A stretch of 64,000 bases of DNA from Microbacteriaceae bacterium (GCA_025464975.1 JAODMT010000017.1:143830-207829), one strand, 5' to 3'. Shown: positions 44,294 through 53,221, counted from the stretch's first letter. Notes: generated by a model from the letters alone, not told the origin. Translations and numbers: made by a program.

Positions 44294-44634
44294 GCTAGTC
44301 CTTTTGGCTCAATCTGCTCCACATCCCCGTCCCATCCCCCCTCAGACAGCTCGTTCAGATACGTAGCAAACGCCACCGGTCGATCCTCGGGCCTGACGTC
44401 GTGCTTCTGGCAGTAATCCTCGAACGAGATCACCCAGGCAGGGTACGCCGGAGATACGAAAATGCCTCGCCCGCATAACCTGCACGAGCTTTCCTCTGGC
44501 CGGAACCGTACACCGATGATGGCGGCGCACGAATCGAAGACAAAATCGAGAACAAACCCACACCCTCCTCTGCTCCGGCCAGATGAGCCTTGCCGCGGCG
44601 CAGCAGGCGATCGCCACAAACTGGTGGGCGGCAC
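44092..44634 (-). CDS. Uncertain small protein, possibly truncated
   Basis: The middle of this 180-codon frame is protein-like (AYPAWVISFEDYCQKHDVRPEDRPVAF split here as AYPAWVISFEDYC, then QKHDVRPEDRPVAF) and is preceded by a CRLCG half zinc motif. The N-terminal part is low-quality, without a good start or ribosome site, and the C-terminal 65 codons lie opposite the frameshifted gene. I suspect a real but decayed or shorter gene covering about 44290-44470. No function can be given. Confidence 0.35.
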   Translation of the reverse strand: MPPTSLWRSPAAPRQGSSGRSRGGCGFVLDFVFDSCAAIIGVRFRPEESSCRLCGRGIFVSPAYPAWVISFEDYCQKHDVRPEDRPVAFATYLNELSEGGWDGDVEQIEPKGLAQLDENATSTPATEQACPTRFNFASYSSAAGPVNRNPRIPSGFPSITSTRLPMRSFTSPLAFAETPA

Positions 44635-44716
44635 ACCAGTAGTACGTCGGCTGACGGCAGAACTCTCCTCGAACTGGGGATGTGGGGCCGGACGTTTCCG
44701 CTGTCATACTCCGAAC

Positions 44717-45550
44717 ATGGATGAGCCCGCACCTACATCGATGCCAACGACTGGGCCGCCTGCCGGCTCGGGCAAACGCGCCACCACGTTGATGAGCGAT
44801 CGGTCTGCCGGGCAGGCGTGTATTGAGGAGCTCCTCCGCATCCAGCAGCGCCGACCAGCGCGGACCCGGACGGAGCGGATCTTCGGTGCCTCCCCTTTGA
44901 GTGAGGAGAGCCGCGCTTGGTATGTTGGCGCGCTCGGCGAAATACAAGTCGGCGCTCTGTTGAACGGGCTCCCCGCAGCGTGGACGGTATTCCACGCCCT
45001 TCCCGTCGGCCGCAAGGACTCCGACATCGATCACCTCGTCGTCGGTCCCGCCGGGGTGTTCCCTATCAACACGAAAACGCATCGCGGAGCGAACATCTGG
45101 GTTGGCCGGTTCACCGTCATGGTCAACGGGCAGAAGAAGTCGTACATCCGGAACTCTGAACATGAAGCGTCGCAGGTTGTGAAACTGCTCGTCCCGCTCG
45201 GCGCTCCCGCATCCATCGTCCGCCCGGTCATCGCTGTTGTCGGACCCAAAAACTTCACCATCCGGCAGCATCCGGACAACGTCGCCGTCATAAATGCTGC
45301 GCACCTCCGCCGATGGTTGGTCAAGCAACCGACACGGCTACATGACTCCTCGGCCGCTAACATCGTCGCTCATCTTGACCGGCCGGCGACTTGGCGGGCG
45401 ACTCAGCCCGTCGACGGGTGGGAGAACGCATTCTCGGACCTGCACCAGGAGGTCCGCGACGCCCACTCGATACGGAGCCTCTGGGTCGTCGGCGCCGCCA
45501 TCATCGCCGGGGTCATCTTCTGGAACGTGATGATGGGTGCGCTCCACTAG
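44717..45550 (+). CDS. NERD domain protein with C-terminal membrane anchor
   Basis: A 277-residue protein from the ATG at 44717. Residues about 70-190 form a NERD (nuclease-related) domain: GALGEIQVGALL, the acidic DIDHLVVGPAGVFPINTKTH (D then a T-K in the place of the E-x-K), and a following basic strand. The C-terminus is one membrane span (LWVVGAAIIAGVIFWNVMMG). NERD proteins share the PD-(D/E)XK fold and are predicted nucleases or DNA-binding proteins. The catalytic Glu appears to be replaced (NTKTH), so activity is uncertain. It sits inside the defence-rich region. Confidence 0.82.
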   Translation: MDEPAPTSMPTTGPPAGSGKRATTLMSDRSAGQACIEELLRIQQRRPARTRTERIFGASPLSEESRAWYVGALGEIQVGALLNGLPAAWTVFHALPVGRKDSDIDHLVVGPAGVFPINTKTHRGANIWVGRFTVMVNGQKKSYIRNSEHEASQVVKLLVPLGAPASIVRPVIAVVGPKNFTIRQHPDNVAVINAAHLRRWLVKQPTRLHDSSAANIVAHLDRPATWRATQPVDGWENAFSDLHQEVRDAHSIRSLWVVGAAIIAGVIFWNVMMGALH

Positions 45551-45653
45551 CGACTTGTTAGTGCTCCTGCCACCGAACCGCCTGCGATCAGCAGCCGTCC
45601 CGGCTGAGCGGCACAACGGCTGCGCCGCGACGGCAGATGCGTGCCGAAGAGGA

Positions 45654-45863
45654 CTAGCGCGCGGACTCCTCGTCGCGTAGCTCCCACGGAAGCTCCTCGG
45701 GATCGAGTTGCGCAGACTCTGTGACGATCCCATGGAAGGGTGCTGGATCGGCAAGCCTACCGGTCCACTCAAGTTGACCGAAGTTGCGGGGAGCGTCCGC
45801 GAAATTGGACGGATCCTTGCGGCCATACACAACGCGCCGAATACGTTGCATGAAGGAAGTCAT
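45654..45863 (-). CDS. Small hypothetical protein
   Basis: A 69-residue acidic-tailed protein (RKDPSNFADAPRNFGQLEWTGRL, here broken as RKDPSNFADAP and RNFGQLEWTGRL; ending ELRDEESAR). A second ATG four codons in is an alternative start. The composition is ordinary for a folded or partly disordered small protein. No domain is recognised. Neighbours are the NERD gene (opposite strand) and another orphan gene, so context gives no role. Confidence 0.5.
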   Translation of the reverse strand: MTSFMQRIRRVVYGRKDPSNFADAPRNFGQLEWTGRLADPAPFHGIVTESAQLDPEELPWELRDEESAR

Positions 45864-46117
45864 ACCGAATCGTAGCGCTGGCTAGCCGTAGCCGGTCAAG
45901 ACGTGGGTGAACCGGACCACCAAGGCGGGGATGGCCAAGCCGGCTGGTTTGAACCCCCGGCCCAAAAGCGGCGATGACTGCCGACTGAACCTGGCCAGCA
46001 GGCAGCGGCACGACGGGCTGCGGTGCGCGGACTGTGAGTTCACTTGCGAGCCCGACGAAGGAGGGCGAGCTTACGGTACGGCCGGGTCGTTGCCGGCCGC
46101 ACCGAGTTAGGCTCCGC

Positions 46118-46453
46118 TCAGAAGGTTTTCGGTCTAACGGTTATCTGGGAATACCGTTCTGGCCCAGGTGGGACCACCCAGAAGCGTTCACGACCAGGGT
46201 ATGTAACCTTCATCGCGCCTAGGACCGAGTCCTCTGTATCCACATCTTCGCCCTCCGAGCTCTCGGCAAAACCTTCCTCGACTCGTCGCACGACCTCGTC
46301 GTGGTCTTGCGGACGGACGTTGAAGAGGAGCCCATCATCGTTCTCCTCGTCGAGATAAGCTCCGTTGATGCGTGTTTTGCGGACCGCGCGGACATCGAGA
46401 ACGACGACCTTGTATCCGTTGCCGGGGTGGACGAGAACTGTTTGTCGTGGCAT
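46118..46453 (-). CDS. Hypothetical protein
   Basis: A 111-residue protein with an AAGGAA ribosome site before the ATG at 46453. The start is basic and beta-rich (TVLVHPGNGYKVVVLDVRAV), followed by an acidic middle (EGFAESSEGEDVDTED) and a C-terminal strand-rich part (YPGRERFWVVPPGPERY). No known family is recognised. It is well isolated, with about 250 bases free on its 3' side and the large secreted-protein gene diverging upstream. Confidence 0.6.
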   Translation of the reverse strand: MPRQTVLVHPGNGYKVVVLDVRAVRKTRINGAYLDEENDDGLLFNVRPQDHDEVVRRVEEGFAESSEGEDVDTEDSVLGAMKVTYPGRERFWVVPPGPERYSQITVRPKTF

Positions 46454-46840
46454 GTTGTGTGGTTTCCTTCTTGGTTATGGCCTTACGGCCCGGTTTTTTC
46501 TTCCTACCCATAGATGGGCGGTTCCGCGCACAAATCGGGGAATTATCGAAGAATCTTTTGTAGGTAGTTCCTGAGGCCGGTGCCTGCCTCAGGATCTCTA
46601 TGCGCGACCGCACCGGCTTGGTGCCCGTTCTGAGGATGTTGCCGGGGTCTTCCGTCTCGTAGAGTCGCACCTGCCGCGCGGTTTCCTCGGCCAGCCTTGC
46701 GAGAGCCCGACTCGACGACTTTCCTGACGGCTCCTGAACCCGATCATCAGCCCACGGAACTCTCCGCCTTTTCGCCGCATGTATATGTCTATGAACGCTC
46801 CGTTTTCGGTGCGAGTCGAGTCGGAGTGAGCGGAGACGAT
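46454..46840. other. Divergent intergenic region with an 8-base-stem hairpin
   Basis: This 387-base region separates two divergent genes. TCCTGAGG (46569-46576) pairs with CCTCAGGA (46587-46594) around a 10-base loop, which could be a regulatory hairpin or operator. An open plus-strand frame reaches back to 46697 but the 48 extra codons carry no ribosome site or signal and are not annotated as coding. Confidence 0.4.
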
Positions 46841-49834
46841 ATGCCAGCTGAACGGGTTAAGCAACACCTCAACCAGTTTGGGAGGCTGCTGCGCTCAGAT
46901 CGCGGCGACGCTGACCCGATATTGACGATCACATCCGTGATGTTGTCCGCGATCATCTCGGCGGCGGTCCTCGGCTCAATGATGATGGTGATCAGCTTTG
47001 GGACCAACTTCACGCTCGAACAGACCAGGGCCACCGGCCTCACGACCGCCGGAAAAATGTGGTCTCTCGATGCGAACGACGCGTCGGCTGTTTCAATGAT
47101 CGACTCCAGCGATGTTGTCTTCTACGACGCCGTCGGCCGGCACCCAGGCGTCTACATCTCTCGAGTTAACGGCACAAACCAGATTGATCTGACGTGCCGT
47201 AAGTCCGAGTGGCGGTTAACCGCCGGCACGCTTACGGATACGGTGTCGACATTCTCGGCGGCGAACCCGACCTGTGACTACGGCGACCCCTCTATTCAGC
47301 CGACCGCGACCTCGCAAGTCATCAGCGTGGACGGGTTCAACTCTTCGGCAAAATTCACTGCAGCCAACGCCGGTGGCAGGGACCTGCACTACGTAAACGG
47401 CACCGAAGTTGGACTCTCGGCCTCGTCGTTCGGAACCCCCAATCAGTCAATAGCGACCCGTGCGTCGTGGTGGAGGAATTATGAATGGGCCTATTCGCAG
47501 CCGCGTGTCATTGACGTGACAGGGGACGTCACCTTTCCCCTGTCCGGGGTGAAGCCGACCAGTATCCTCGGGACAACTTGGTTGTCACCCACCCCTCAAG
47601 GGGCCACTGTATCCACGGCTGAATCGACCCCGACGAAGGTCACCTACTCGCCGGGTGTTGTGACGTTCAATGTGGCTCGGTCCTCGACTGTAGGTGCGGT
47701 GTATGGCGGCTACCACGAAGGTGTCACGGTCGACATCACAACGCCGGCGAACTGCGGTCCGTACTCGGTGCAATACGACTTGCTCTGGACCCCGACAACT
47801 GCAGCCGCGCCTTCCAGATCGACGACATTGACGACGTTCACGTCACCAGCACCAATTGACGTTGACCAAATCCCGAACGGATCCGCCGGAACGATGAAGG
47901 TCACGGCGTCCTGCCCATCAGCGGTCCAATCCGGAGCCGACGCAGTCTACTCCGTCGCCTACACGCAGCCCCTGCCTCAGCCGACCTTGACTGTCGGCAC
48001 CCCGGATCCCACGCAGCCGAACGTTCACAAGCTGGCTTGGGCGCCGGTGTCCTCACTGAGCTCGGTCGTCTACCGCACGCAGGTACAGAAAGGTACCGGG
48101 AACGCGTGGGTTGACCAGCAGCAAGCAACCCCGAACCCGGACCCCACACCAGGGAAAACGATCGCGTGGCCGCTCGGTTCCACCTACGGAGTTTCAATGA
48201 ACTATCGGGTAATTCCGGAGCTCGGCTCCACCGTCGGCAACGCTTCCAACGAGGCAGGAATCTACACACAGTGGCCGCCGGTCACTGGTGTGGCATGGGA
48301 CCCGTACGACTCAACCGGGTTGAACCTGACTACCACGGTCAGCAGCTATACAACATGCCCGGCCGGCACGAGCCCGCAGTATCAGCAGCGGTTGAACCCG
48401 GACCTGACAGGGTGGCAAGGCTGGTCCGGATGGTCGCCTTCCCGGGCGGCTTCGACAGTCCTACAACAGGGCCAGCTGGCTCAACGACTCGGCGAGGTTC
48501 GTTGCGCTTACGACGCCGCCCAGTACACGCCAACGCCGGGAGAAGCGCCCCAGCTGAGTTGGGTCCAGCCGATCACCAGTATCCCGGCCCCTCCCACGAT
48601 GGTCGCATCGAATCCCAGCTCAAGCGGTCCCACCGCAACTGTCTCCTGGGCCACCTCCGGCTGCCCGGTTAACACCACCCCCGAATTCCGTTGGCAGGAC
48701 CGGGTCGACAACAACCTGGTCAACGGCATCTGGACTGGCTTTACCGGCTGGTCTGCGACGATGTCGACATCGGTGGCTATGAACGAGGGCGCGAAACTCG
48801 AATTCCAAGTCGTCGCACGCTGTGTGTCGTCGTACACCTGGGATGTGCCGCCCGCCGGCGAAGAACCTCAGATTCCGACCAACGGGCCTCCCGGCGCCAC
48901 GGCGACCATGTCCCCTTGGGTGCGTCCCATCGCGACTCCAGCAGCCACGACAAACATTTGGAACGACACTGGCGGGACCAGCCAACCGAAGAACGACCGT
49001 TTCCTATGGAATCCCGTGGGCTGCCCGTCCGGCACCTGGGTCCAGTACCGGCGAGGGATCAACGGCGCTTTGTATGGAGGCTTGACTTCCGCCACGAGCC
49101 AAGACGTAGCCACGTCGTGGGGCACCAAATACACGCCGCAGGTCGGCGCTGAATGCTCCTCCGCCTATGCTGATTCAGCGTTCGCGGACGTAGCGGGCCC
49201 GTACTGGGTCACCAACGTCCCGCAGGCGACTGGTGTCGGCAACAGCGTCAGCCCCGGCACCGTCTACACAGGCGGTACCGTGTGGGTGTCTGTCAGTGGA
49301 GGCAACTGCCCCGCCGGGACGAGCACCCATTACTACACGACCGATGGGGTCGGCGACACCTACTACGGGTCCTTCTCCGGCTCGTGGGGGTCCACGGGAA
49401 CGAAAACGTACACCACCCGCGCTTACTGCCAAGGACCTGACGCCCGAGGTGACGACAGCGCGCCCTCGACCGCAACCCTGCGAGTAATACCGCCGCCCGC
49501 ACCGGCGGCACCGGCGTGGGTGAACCTGTGCGTCAGCACTCCCAACGACGGCTTCCAAACTATGCACTTCGACGGCAGCTGGGCTAGCTCATCGTGGGCC
49601 ACCTCGTACAGCAGCACGTTCTATATCGAGCTCGGAGGCGTCTGGACGGCAGGAAAAACCCAGACGTGGTCTGGAACCAGCGGACCTGACGCAGGCAGCT
49701 ATTACATGTCTGGCGGTGGAGCATCGTACTTCGAGCTGCGAGTAACGGCCATTAACGCAAGTGGGAGCAGCATCTACAGCGCATCAGCGGACCTGAACGC
49801 GAGCCAAGCGACGTCAGGTGCATACGGTTGCTAA
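46841..49834 (+). CDS. Large membrane-anchored secreted protein with repeats
   Basis: A 997-residue protein started at the ATG at 46841 with GGAGA upstream. Residues 1-24 are a charged cytoplasmic leader, 27-53 one membrane span (ILTITSVMLSAIISAAVLGS), and the rest is predicted outside the cell. The leader-then-hydrophobic layout, RGDADPILTIT, is reminiscent of prepilin-type starts but lacks Glu-5. The exterior has at least four repeats opening with CPxGT/CPVNT-type motifs (Cys about 506, 608, 728, 823), each followed by aromatic WSGW/FTGW-like strands, suggesting Fn3-like beta domains. It is probably an adhesin or surface-appendage protein. I know of no named family. Confidence 0.7.
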   Translation: MPAERVKQHLNQFGRLLRSDRGDADPILTITSVMLSAIISAAVLGSMMMVISFGTNFTLEQTRATGLTTAGKMWSLDANDASAVSMIDSSDVVFYDAVGRHPGVYISRVNGTNQIDLTCRKSEWRLTAGTLTDTVSTFSAANPTCDYGDPSIQPTATSQVISVDGFNSSAKFTAANAGGRDLHYVNGTEVGLSASSFGTPNQSIATRASWWRNYEWAYSQPRVIDVTGDVTFPLSGVKPTSILGTTWLSPTPQGATVSTAESTPTKVTYSPGVVTFNVARSSTVGAVYGGYHEGVTVDITTPANCGPYSVQYDLLWTPTTAAAPSRSTTLTTFTSPAPIDVDQIPNGSAGTMKVTASCPSAVQSGADAVYSVAYTQPLPQPTLTVGTPDPTQPNVHKLAWAPVSSLSSVVYRTQVQKGTGNAWVDQQQATPNPDPTPGKTIAWPLGSTYGVSMNYRVIPELGSTVGNASNEAGIYTQWPPVTGVAWDPYDSTGLNLTTTVSSYTTCPAGTSPQYQQRLNPDLTGWQGWSGWSPSRAASTVLQQGQLAQRLGEVRCAYDAAQYTPTPGEAPQLSWVQPITSIPAPPTMVASNPSSSGPTATVSWATSGCPVNTTPEFRWQDRVDNNLVNGIWTGFTGWSATMSTSVAMNEGAKLEFQVVARCVSSYTWDVPPAGEEPQIPTNGPPGATATMSPWVRPIATPAATTNIWNDTGGTSQPKNDRFLWNPVGCPSGTWVQYRRGINGALYGGLTSATSQDVATSWGTKYTPQVGAECSSAYADSAFADVAGPYWVTNVPQATGVGNSVSPGTVYTGGTVWVSVSGGNCPAGTSTHYYTTDGVGDTYYGSFSGSWGSTGTKTYTTRAYCQGPDARGDDSAPSTATLRVIPPPAPAAPAWVNLCVSTPNDGFQTMHFDGSWASSSWATSYSSTFYIELGGVWTAGKTQTWSGTSGPDAGSYYMSGGGASYFELRVTAINASGSSIYSASADLNASQATSGAYGC

Positions 49835-49846
49835 ACCAGCAAAAAT

Positions 49847-49886
49847 AAAGGGAGAAGGGCACCCGATGAGGTGCCCTTCTCCCTTT
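49847..49886. terminator. Strong bidirectional terminator
   Basis: The arms 49847-49863 and 49870-49886 form a perfect 17-base stem with a 6-base loop. They carry A-rich sequence on the left and T-rich on the right, so the hairpin works in both directions. It lies between the 3' ends of the large secreted-protein gene and the convergent 49889-50536 gene. Confidence 0.9.
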
Positions 49887-49888
49887 CC

Positions 49889-50536
49889 TTAGTAGTTGAG
49901 AACCACCGTGGTGAACTCCGTGGCCGGAACGCCAAGGTTTGTCACGCACCATGCCTGTGCCGCATCCGCCGTGGTGAAGTACGGGCTCGACACTGTGAAG
50001 TACGCGTAACCCTTCCAATGGAGTCCGCCCGCGTCAGGGATCGCGTGAACGATGACGCAAGCTTGGTGTCCCGTCGCTTGGATGGCCTCGGTAACACGCA
50101 GCTGGGTGCCGGGTGTTGGGATCTCCCGTCCGTCGTTACTCATCTTCGTGTTCTCGCCGTTGGCGGTGAGGTCGTTGACGACGGTGGCCGGCAGCGGCTG
50201 GTTCTTGGCGACTACGACGAACGAACCGTCGTTCATTTGGTACTTGACCTCGTCCGACGGGAGCTTCGTGTCCGTTGTCGCCGGCGAACCGATGGGGAGC
50301 TCGGCGGGGGCGGACGCCTTCGGGGTTGCCGACGGAGTGGCGGAAGCGGCGGGCTTCGAAGCGACAACCTTGCTGCCGGTGGTGTGACCGCTGAACGCGG
50401 CGGCACCGGCGCCGATTCCGGCGACAATGACAAGCGCGGCGCACGATGCGATGACGGCGGTGCGGTGGCGGCGCGGCCAGGAGATCTTGGTGGTCTCAGT
50501 CTCCGCGCGGGCGGAATTGATTTCGGTGCTCTTCAT
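49889..50536 (-). CDS. Membrane-anchored exported protein
   Basis: A 215-residue protein with a GAGGGAA ribosome site before the ATG at 50536. After a basic leader comes one span (AVIASCAALVIVAGIGAGAAAF), a Pro/Ser/Thr/Ala-rich linker, then a globular outside domain with two cysteines (QACVIVHAIPDAGG and AQAWCVTNLG). The cysteines may form a disulfide. No family is recognised. It shares a bidirectional terminator with the large secreted protein and could be part of the same surface structure, but this is only inferred from position. Confidence 0.7.
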   Translation of the reverse strand: MKSTEINSARAETETTKISWPRRHRTAVIASCAALVIVAGIGAGAAAFSGHTTGSKVVASKPAASATPSATPKASAPAELPIGSPATTDTKLPSDEVKYQMNDGSFVVVAKNQPLPATVVNDLTANGENTKMSNDGREIPTPGTQLRVTEAIQATGHQACVIVHAIPDAGGLHWKGYAYFTVSSPYFTTADAAQAWCVTNLGVPATEFTTVVLNY

Positions 50537-50736
50537 GTGGCGTTCCCTCTTGCGTACGGGGCGCGTGAAGACGCACCTCCAATCTTGTATCGGCCCAGGC
50601 ACATTACCTACTGCTCGCTCGCATTGTTTATGCGCGGCAGGGGTCGGTTCTGGTCAGACCCTCCCAGTATGGTGACCTGGTCGTCTACTTGACGGCCGGA
50701 TCGTGACAACAGTTCGGGTCTAACTGTTTACATGCG

Positions 50737-50757
50737 GCGAGGGTGCCGGCCCCTCGC
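50737..50757 (-). terminator. Hairpin after the 119-residue exported-protein gene
   Basis: GCGAGGG (50737-50743) pairs with CCCTCGC (50751-50757) around a 7-base loop. It lies 9 bases past the stop of the leftward gene. No T-run follows, so termination efficiency is uncertain. Confidence 0.5.
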
Positions 50758-50765
50758 TGTAGTGG

Positions 50766-51125
50766 CTAGTTGGTTGCGCAGGCGAGCTCGTTCCCGCCGG
50801 CGGCGACGAGTTCTGAGCTCATCTGGCTGACCTGACCAGAACAGGCGACTGGGGTCACGCCAACCTGGCCTTCTGCCGCGAAGGCGGCCTTTGATGCGGC
50901 CGCCTGCGCAGCGGTGAGCGGGGCCGCCGCCGGCGTTGCCTTGGCGGCCTTCTGGGCGGCGGTAATCGCGTTGACGACATCTGCCATCGGACCTGCGGCC
51001 TTCTGAAGGTTGAACGGGTCACTGACAGCGTCGGCGATCGGCGCCGGAGCGGTGTGCTGGATAATGCCGACACCGCCGCCGGCGGCGATCAAGGCGATGG
51101 TCGCACCGATGATGATCTTGATCAT
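50766..51125 (-). CDS. Small exported Ala-rich protein
   Basis: A 119-residue protein with an AGAGGAA ribosome site before the ATG at 51125. The N-terminus is a short hydrophobic segment (IIIGATIALIAAGGGVGII) that could be a signal or anchor. The rest is alanine-rich and helical (VVNAITAAQKAAKATPAAAP) with two cysteines near the end (VACSGQV, LACATN). No family is recognised. It is the distal gene of a leftward group that also includes HTH and DUF2637-like genes, about 225 bases away. Confidence 0.65.
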   Translation of the reverse strand: MIKIIIGATIALIAAGGGVGIIQHTAPAPIADAVSDPFNLQKAAGPMADVVNAITAAQKAAKATPAAAPLTAAQAAASKAAFAAEGQVGVTPVACSGQVSQMSSELVAAGGNELACATN

Positions 51126-51350
51126 AAAATTCCTCTTTTCTCAGGAGACTTATGTCTCTTTTTCCTTCTCTTGAAATAAAGTAACACTAGATTCCGCACG
51201 TGTATTCCGGAGTGCAAAACATTTTTGGAATCTTTTTTGAGCGACCCATTCGGCTCGCAACCAGGGTGAAATCACCCGAGGGGTAGCCGCCTACGGTGAC
51301 GGGTGAGGAGATGTCTCGCTTGCGGCCGTGGCCCTGCAAGCTGTCGACGC

Positions 51351-51611
51351 TTAGAACAAGTCGTCTGTGTATGGATCCTCGGGGGTCGTCCCGGTCGTGA
51401 CCTCGCGAGCAGCTTTCTCGTATTCGAGCAACCGATGCGCCGCCCAGAAAACACAAATGCAATCCGCGGCTGTCGTTGCGTCAGGGACCGCGAAGTGTGG
51501 GCACTGGTTGACGTCGTCGTACGCCCACGTCACGAGCGCCCACAAGCTCGCTAGGTCGCTTCTCGCTGGCTCTTCTGGCACAACGCGGCAGGGCCTTGAC
51601 TCGAACGTCAC
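51351..51611 (-). CDS. Small hypothetical protein in the plasmid-like module
   Basis: An 86-residue protein starting 6 bases after the HTH gene stop, hence likely translated from the same message. It is acidic overall, with WALVTWAYDDVNQCPHFAV and DCICVFWAAHRLLEYEKAAR and three cysteines, and ends in DPYTDDLF. There is no known domain. Tight spacing is the main reason to accept it. Confidence 0.58.
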   Translation of the reverse strand: MTFESRPCRVVPEEPARSDLASLWALVTWAYDDVNQCPHFAVPDATTAADCICVFWAAHRLLEYEKAAREVTTGTTPEDPYTDDLF

Positions 51612-51617
51612 AGGCAG

Positions 51618-52157
51618 CTATTCGCTAATCGTTGCCGGCGGCGGTGTGAGCACGCGACGGTAACGGCGGCCATCGTCGAGCTCGACGTTCTTGCCGGCCA
51701 GTTTGCCGGAATCCAGCATGCGGTACACGACCGTCGGTGTGAGGCCAGCGGCCGCCGCGTACTCCGCAACCGACATCCCGGGTAGATCGGTCGGAACGAT
51801 CGATGTCGCCCTCACCCTGGCCCTCTTAGCCGTTGCCTCTTTGCGCTTTGCGATCTCGGCTTTACGCCCAGCGAGGTCGGCGGCCCTGCCGTAGTAGCGA
51901 CTCCGGCAAGCACTTTCATTGATCCCAAGGCTCGCACCGATCTGCTTCCAGCTGACCCCGGCGGCCTGTGCAGCCATCACCGCGCGAAGCATCTCGTCAT
52001 CCGCATCCAACCGGGCGGTCGCTTGGCCGAGCATCCGCACGAGAGCGGCAGGGTCGGCGGCTGAGCTCGTGTCGGCTTCGAGCAGGCGCTCGAGTGCGGC
52101 ACGAGTCTCCGGGGTCAGCGGTGGCATGGTTTCGATGGTATCGGTGCTGTCAGTCAT
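51618..52157 (-). CDS. HTH DNA-binding protein
   Basis: A 179-residue protein with two helix-turn-helix-like segments. One is at about residues 68-90 (GVSWKQIGASLGINESACRSR), the other at about 130-152 (SVAEYAAAAGLTPTVVYRMLD), with a short strand after it like excisionase- or MerR-type folds. A basic helix lies between them (KAEIAKRKEATAKRARVR). It is probably a regulator of the mobile module. It starts 11 bases after the DUF2637-like gene on the same strand. Confidence 0.7.
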   Translation of the reverse strand: MTDSTDTIETMPPLTPETRAALERLLEADTSSAADPAALVRMLGQATARLDADDEMLRAVMAAQAAGVSWKQIGASLGINESACRSRYYGRAADLAGRKAEIAKRKEATAKRARVRATSIVPTDLPGMSVAEYAAAAGLTPTVVYRMLDSGKLAGKNVELDDGRRYRRVLTPPPATISE

Positions 52158-52168
52158 GGGGTCCTTTC

Positions 52169-52855
52169 CTATGAGTTCAAGGCTTCGCGGACGGCGATCG
52201 CCGATAGGCCGGTGCGTTTTGCAATTTCGGCTTTACTGATCCCGGGTTCTGCTTGGGCGAGAGCCTTAGCCGTTTCGCGAAGGTCAACGTCAAGCGGGGT
52301 TCCGCGCTTGGGTTTCGGTGCGCTTTGCGTCTGAGCCGGCAACGCGCCGCGGTCGGCAACGCGGGCGAGAGCCTGACGCTGCTGTCTAGTGCCGCTTGGC
52401 GGTGCGACGAGGATTCCAACGACCTGTTCTGACGTCCCGAGCACGGCGAGAGGCATCAACGAGCTGACCAAGACGACGAAAACAAGGGTGCCGGGTGCGC
52501 TGTGGGCAACGGAGATACCGTGCCACGCGTTGAGAATCACGCTCGCGAGGCTGAAGATGGTGAGCCAAATCCAACTCGAAGCCACGGACTCTCCCCGGCT
52601 TCGCCTGGCGATCGCCCCGAGCGAGAACGCGAGGAGTGGCGCGTCAATCCCGAGGACGACGCCGGCGCGTGCGAATTCGGGGATACCGATCTGCTGTGCG
52701 ACCCAGAGCTGGCTGACCGAACTCGTTGTAAAGGCGCCCGCGAAGGCGGCGGTCGTGACTGCAAGGGTTGTGAGCACAAAGCCGCGGCTGGTCGCGCTGA
52801 TGCGAGCGACGGCGTTCGGTTGAGCGGCAAGCGTCGGACTGTCATAGGTCGGCAT
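52169..52855 (-). CDS. DUF2637-like membrane protein with C-terminal HTH
   Basis: A 228-residue protein with about four membrane spans in the first 135 residues (GFVLTTLAVTTAAFAGAF, then a second about AGVVLGIDAPLLAFSLGAI, and two more), matching the DUF2637 type found on actinobacterial plasmids and integrative elements. A proline-rich linker follows, then an HTH (GISKAEIAKRTGLSAIAVREAL). The DUF2637 call is by pattern memory. Such proteins often accompany FtsK/TraB-type transfer genes, but none is visible here. Confidence 0.62.
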   Translation of the reverse strand: MPTYDSPTLAAQPNAVARISATSRGFVLTTLAVTTAAFAGAFTTSSVSQLWVAQQIGIPEFARAGVVLGIDAPLLAFSLGAIARRSRGESVASSWIWLTIFSLASVILNAWHGISVAHSAPGTLVFVVLVSSLMPLAVLGTSEQVVGILVAPPSGTRQQRQALARVADRGALPAQTQSAPKPKRGTPLDVDLRETAKALAQAEPGISKAEIAKRTGLSAIAVREALNS

Positions 52856-53151
52856 CAGTCGCAGCCCCTTTCGTTGAGCGAGGCGTCCCAGTACCGATCC
52901 ACAAGGTTGCGACTGACAGTCTCGACAGGAGTGCCGGCGTGCAGCGCATCAGCGATCGCGTCGAACTCGCGGTCAAAGATGAGATCGGCCTTTCGCTTTG
53001 ACAGCACCCCAGCCACGGTGACAAATACTTCGGTCGCGTAGATGCTTCCGGCGATCTGGACCTGGCGCTGTGCCCAGTCCGCGCGCCCGTCCTTGACCTT
53101 TCGTCGTGCGGCTAAGTTGACCGGCTGGCGTGCTGTCGTCGCAGTTGTCAT
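52855..53151 (-). CDS. Small protein at the head of the plasmid-like operon
   Basis: A 98-residue protein with a strong GAGGAG ribosome site before the ATG at 53151. The sequence is mixed and helical (RKVKDGRADWAQRQVQIAGSI, then REFDAIADALHAGTPVETVSRN). No domain is recognised. Its stop overlaps the start of the DUF2637-like gene by one base, so it leads a four-gene leftward operon (53151 to 51351). Its promoter is visible at 53194-53221. Confidence 0.66.
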   Translation of the reverse strand: MTTATTARQPVNLAARRKVKDGRADWAQRQVQIAGSIYATEVFVTVAGVLSKRKADLIFDREFDAIADALHAGTPVETVSRNLVDRYWDASLNERGCD

Positions 53152-53193
53152 TTTCTCCTCATTTCTTGTTCAGTTCGCAAATATCGTGTTACT

Positions 53194-53221
53194 ATAATAG
53201 CAGAAGAACGGACATTTGTAA
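53194..53221 (-). promoter_or_regulatory. Promoter of the leftward plasmid-like operon
   Basis: On the minus strand TTACAA (revcomp of 53216-53221) and TATTAT (revcomp of 53194-53199) are separated by 16 bases, a good sigma-70 layout for a high-GC host. It is 43 bases before the ATG at 53151. A plus-strand TATAAT (53193-53198) overlaps it, so transcription in the other direction is possible. Confidence 0.55.

Noticed and set aside
45907..46110. 67-codon plus-strand frame with a few cysteines
   Set aside because: Cysteine spacing does not form a zinc knuckle pair, there is no ribosome site, and composition is biased.
46697..46840. In-frame upstream extension of the large secreted protein
   Set aside because: No ribosome site there, while the ATG at 46841 has GGAGA and is followed directly by a leader and membrane span.
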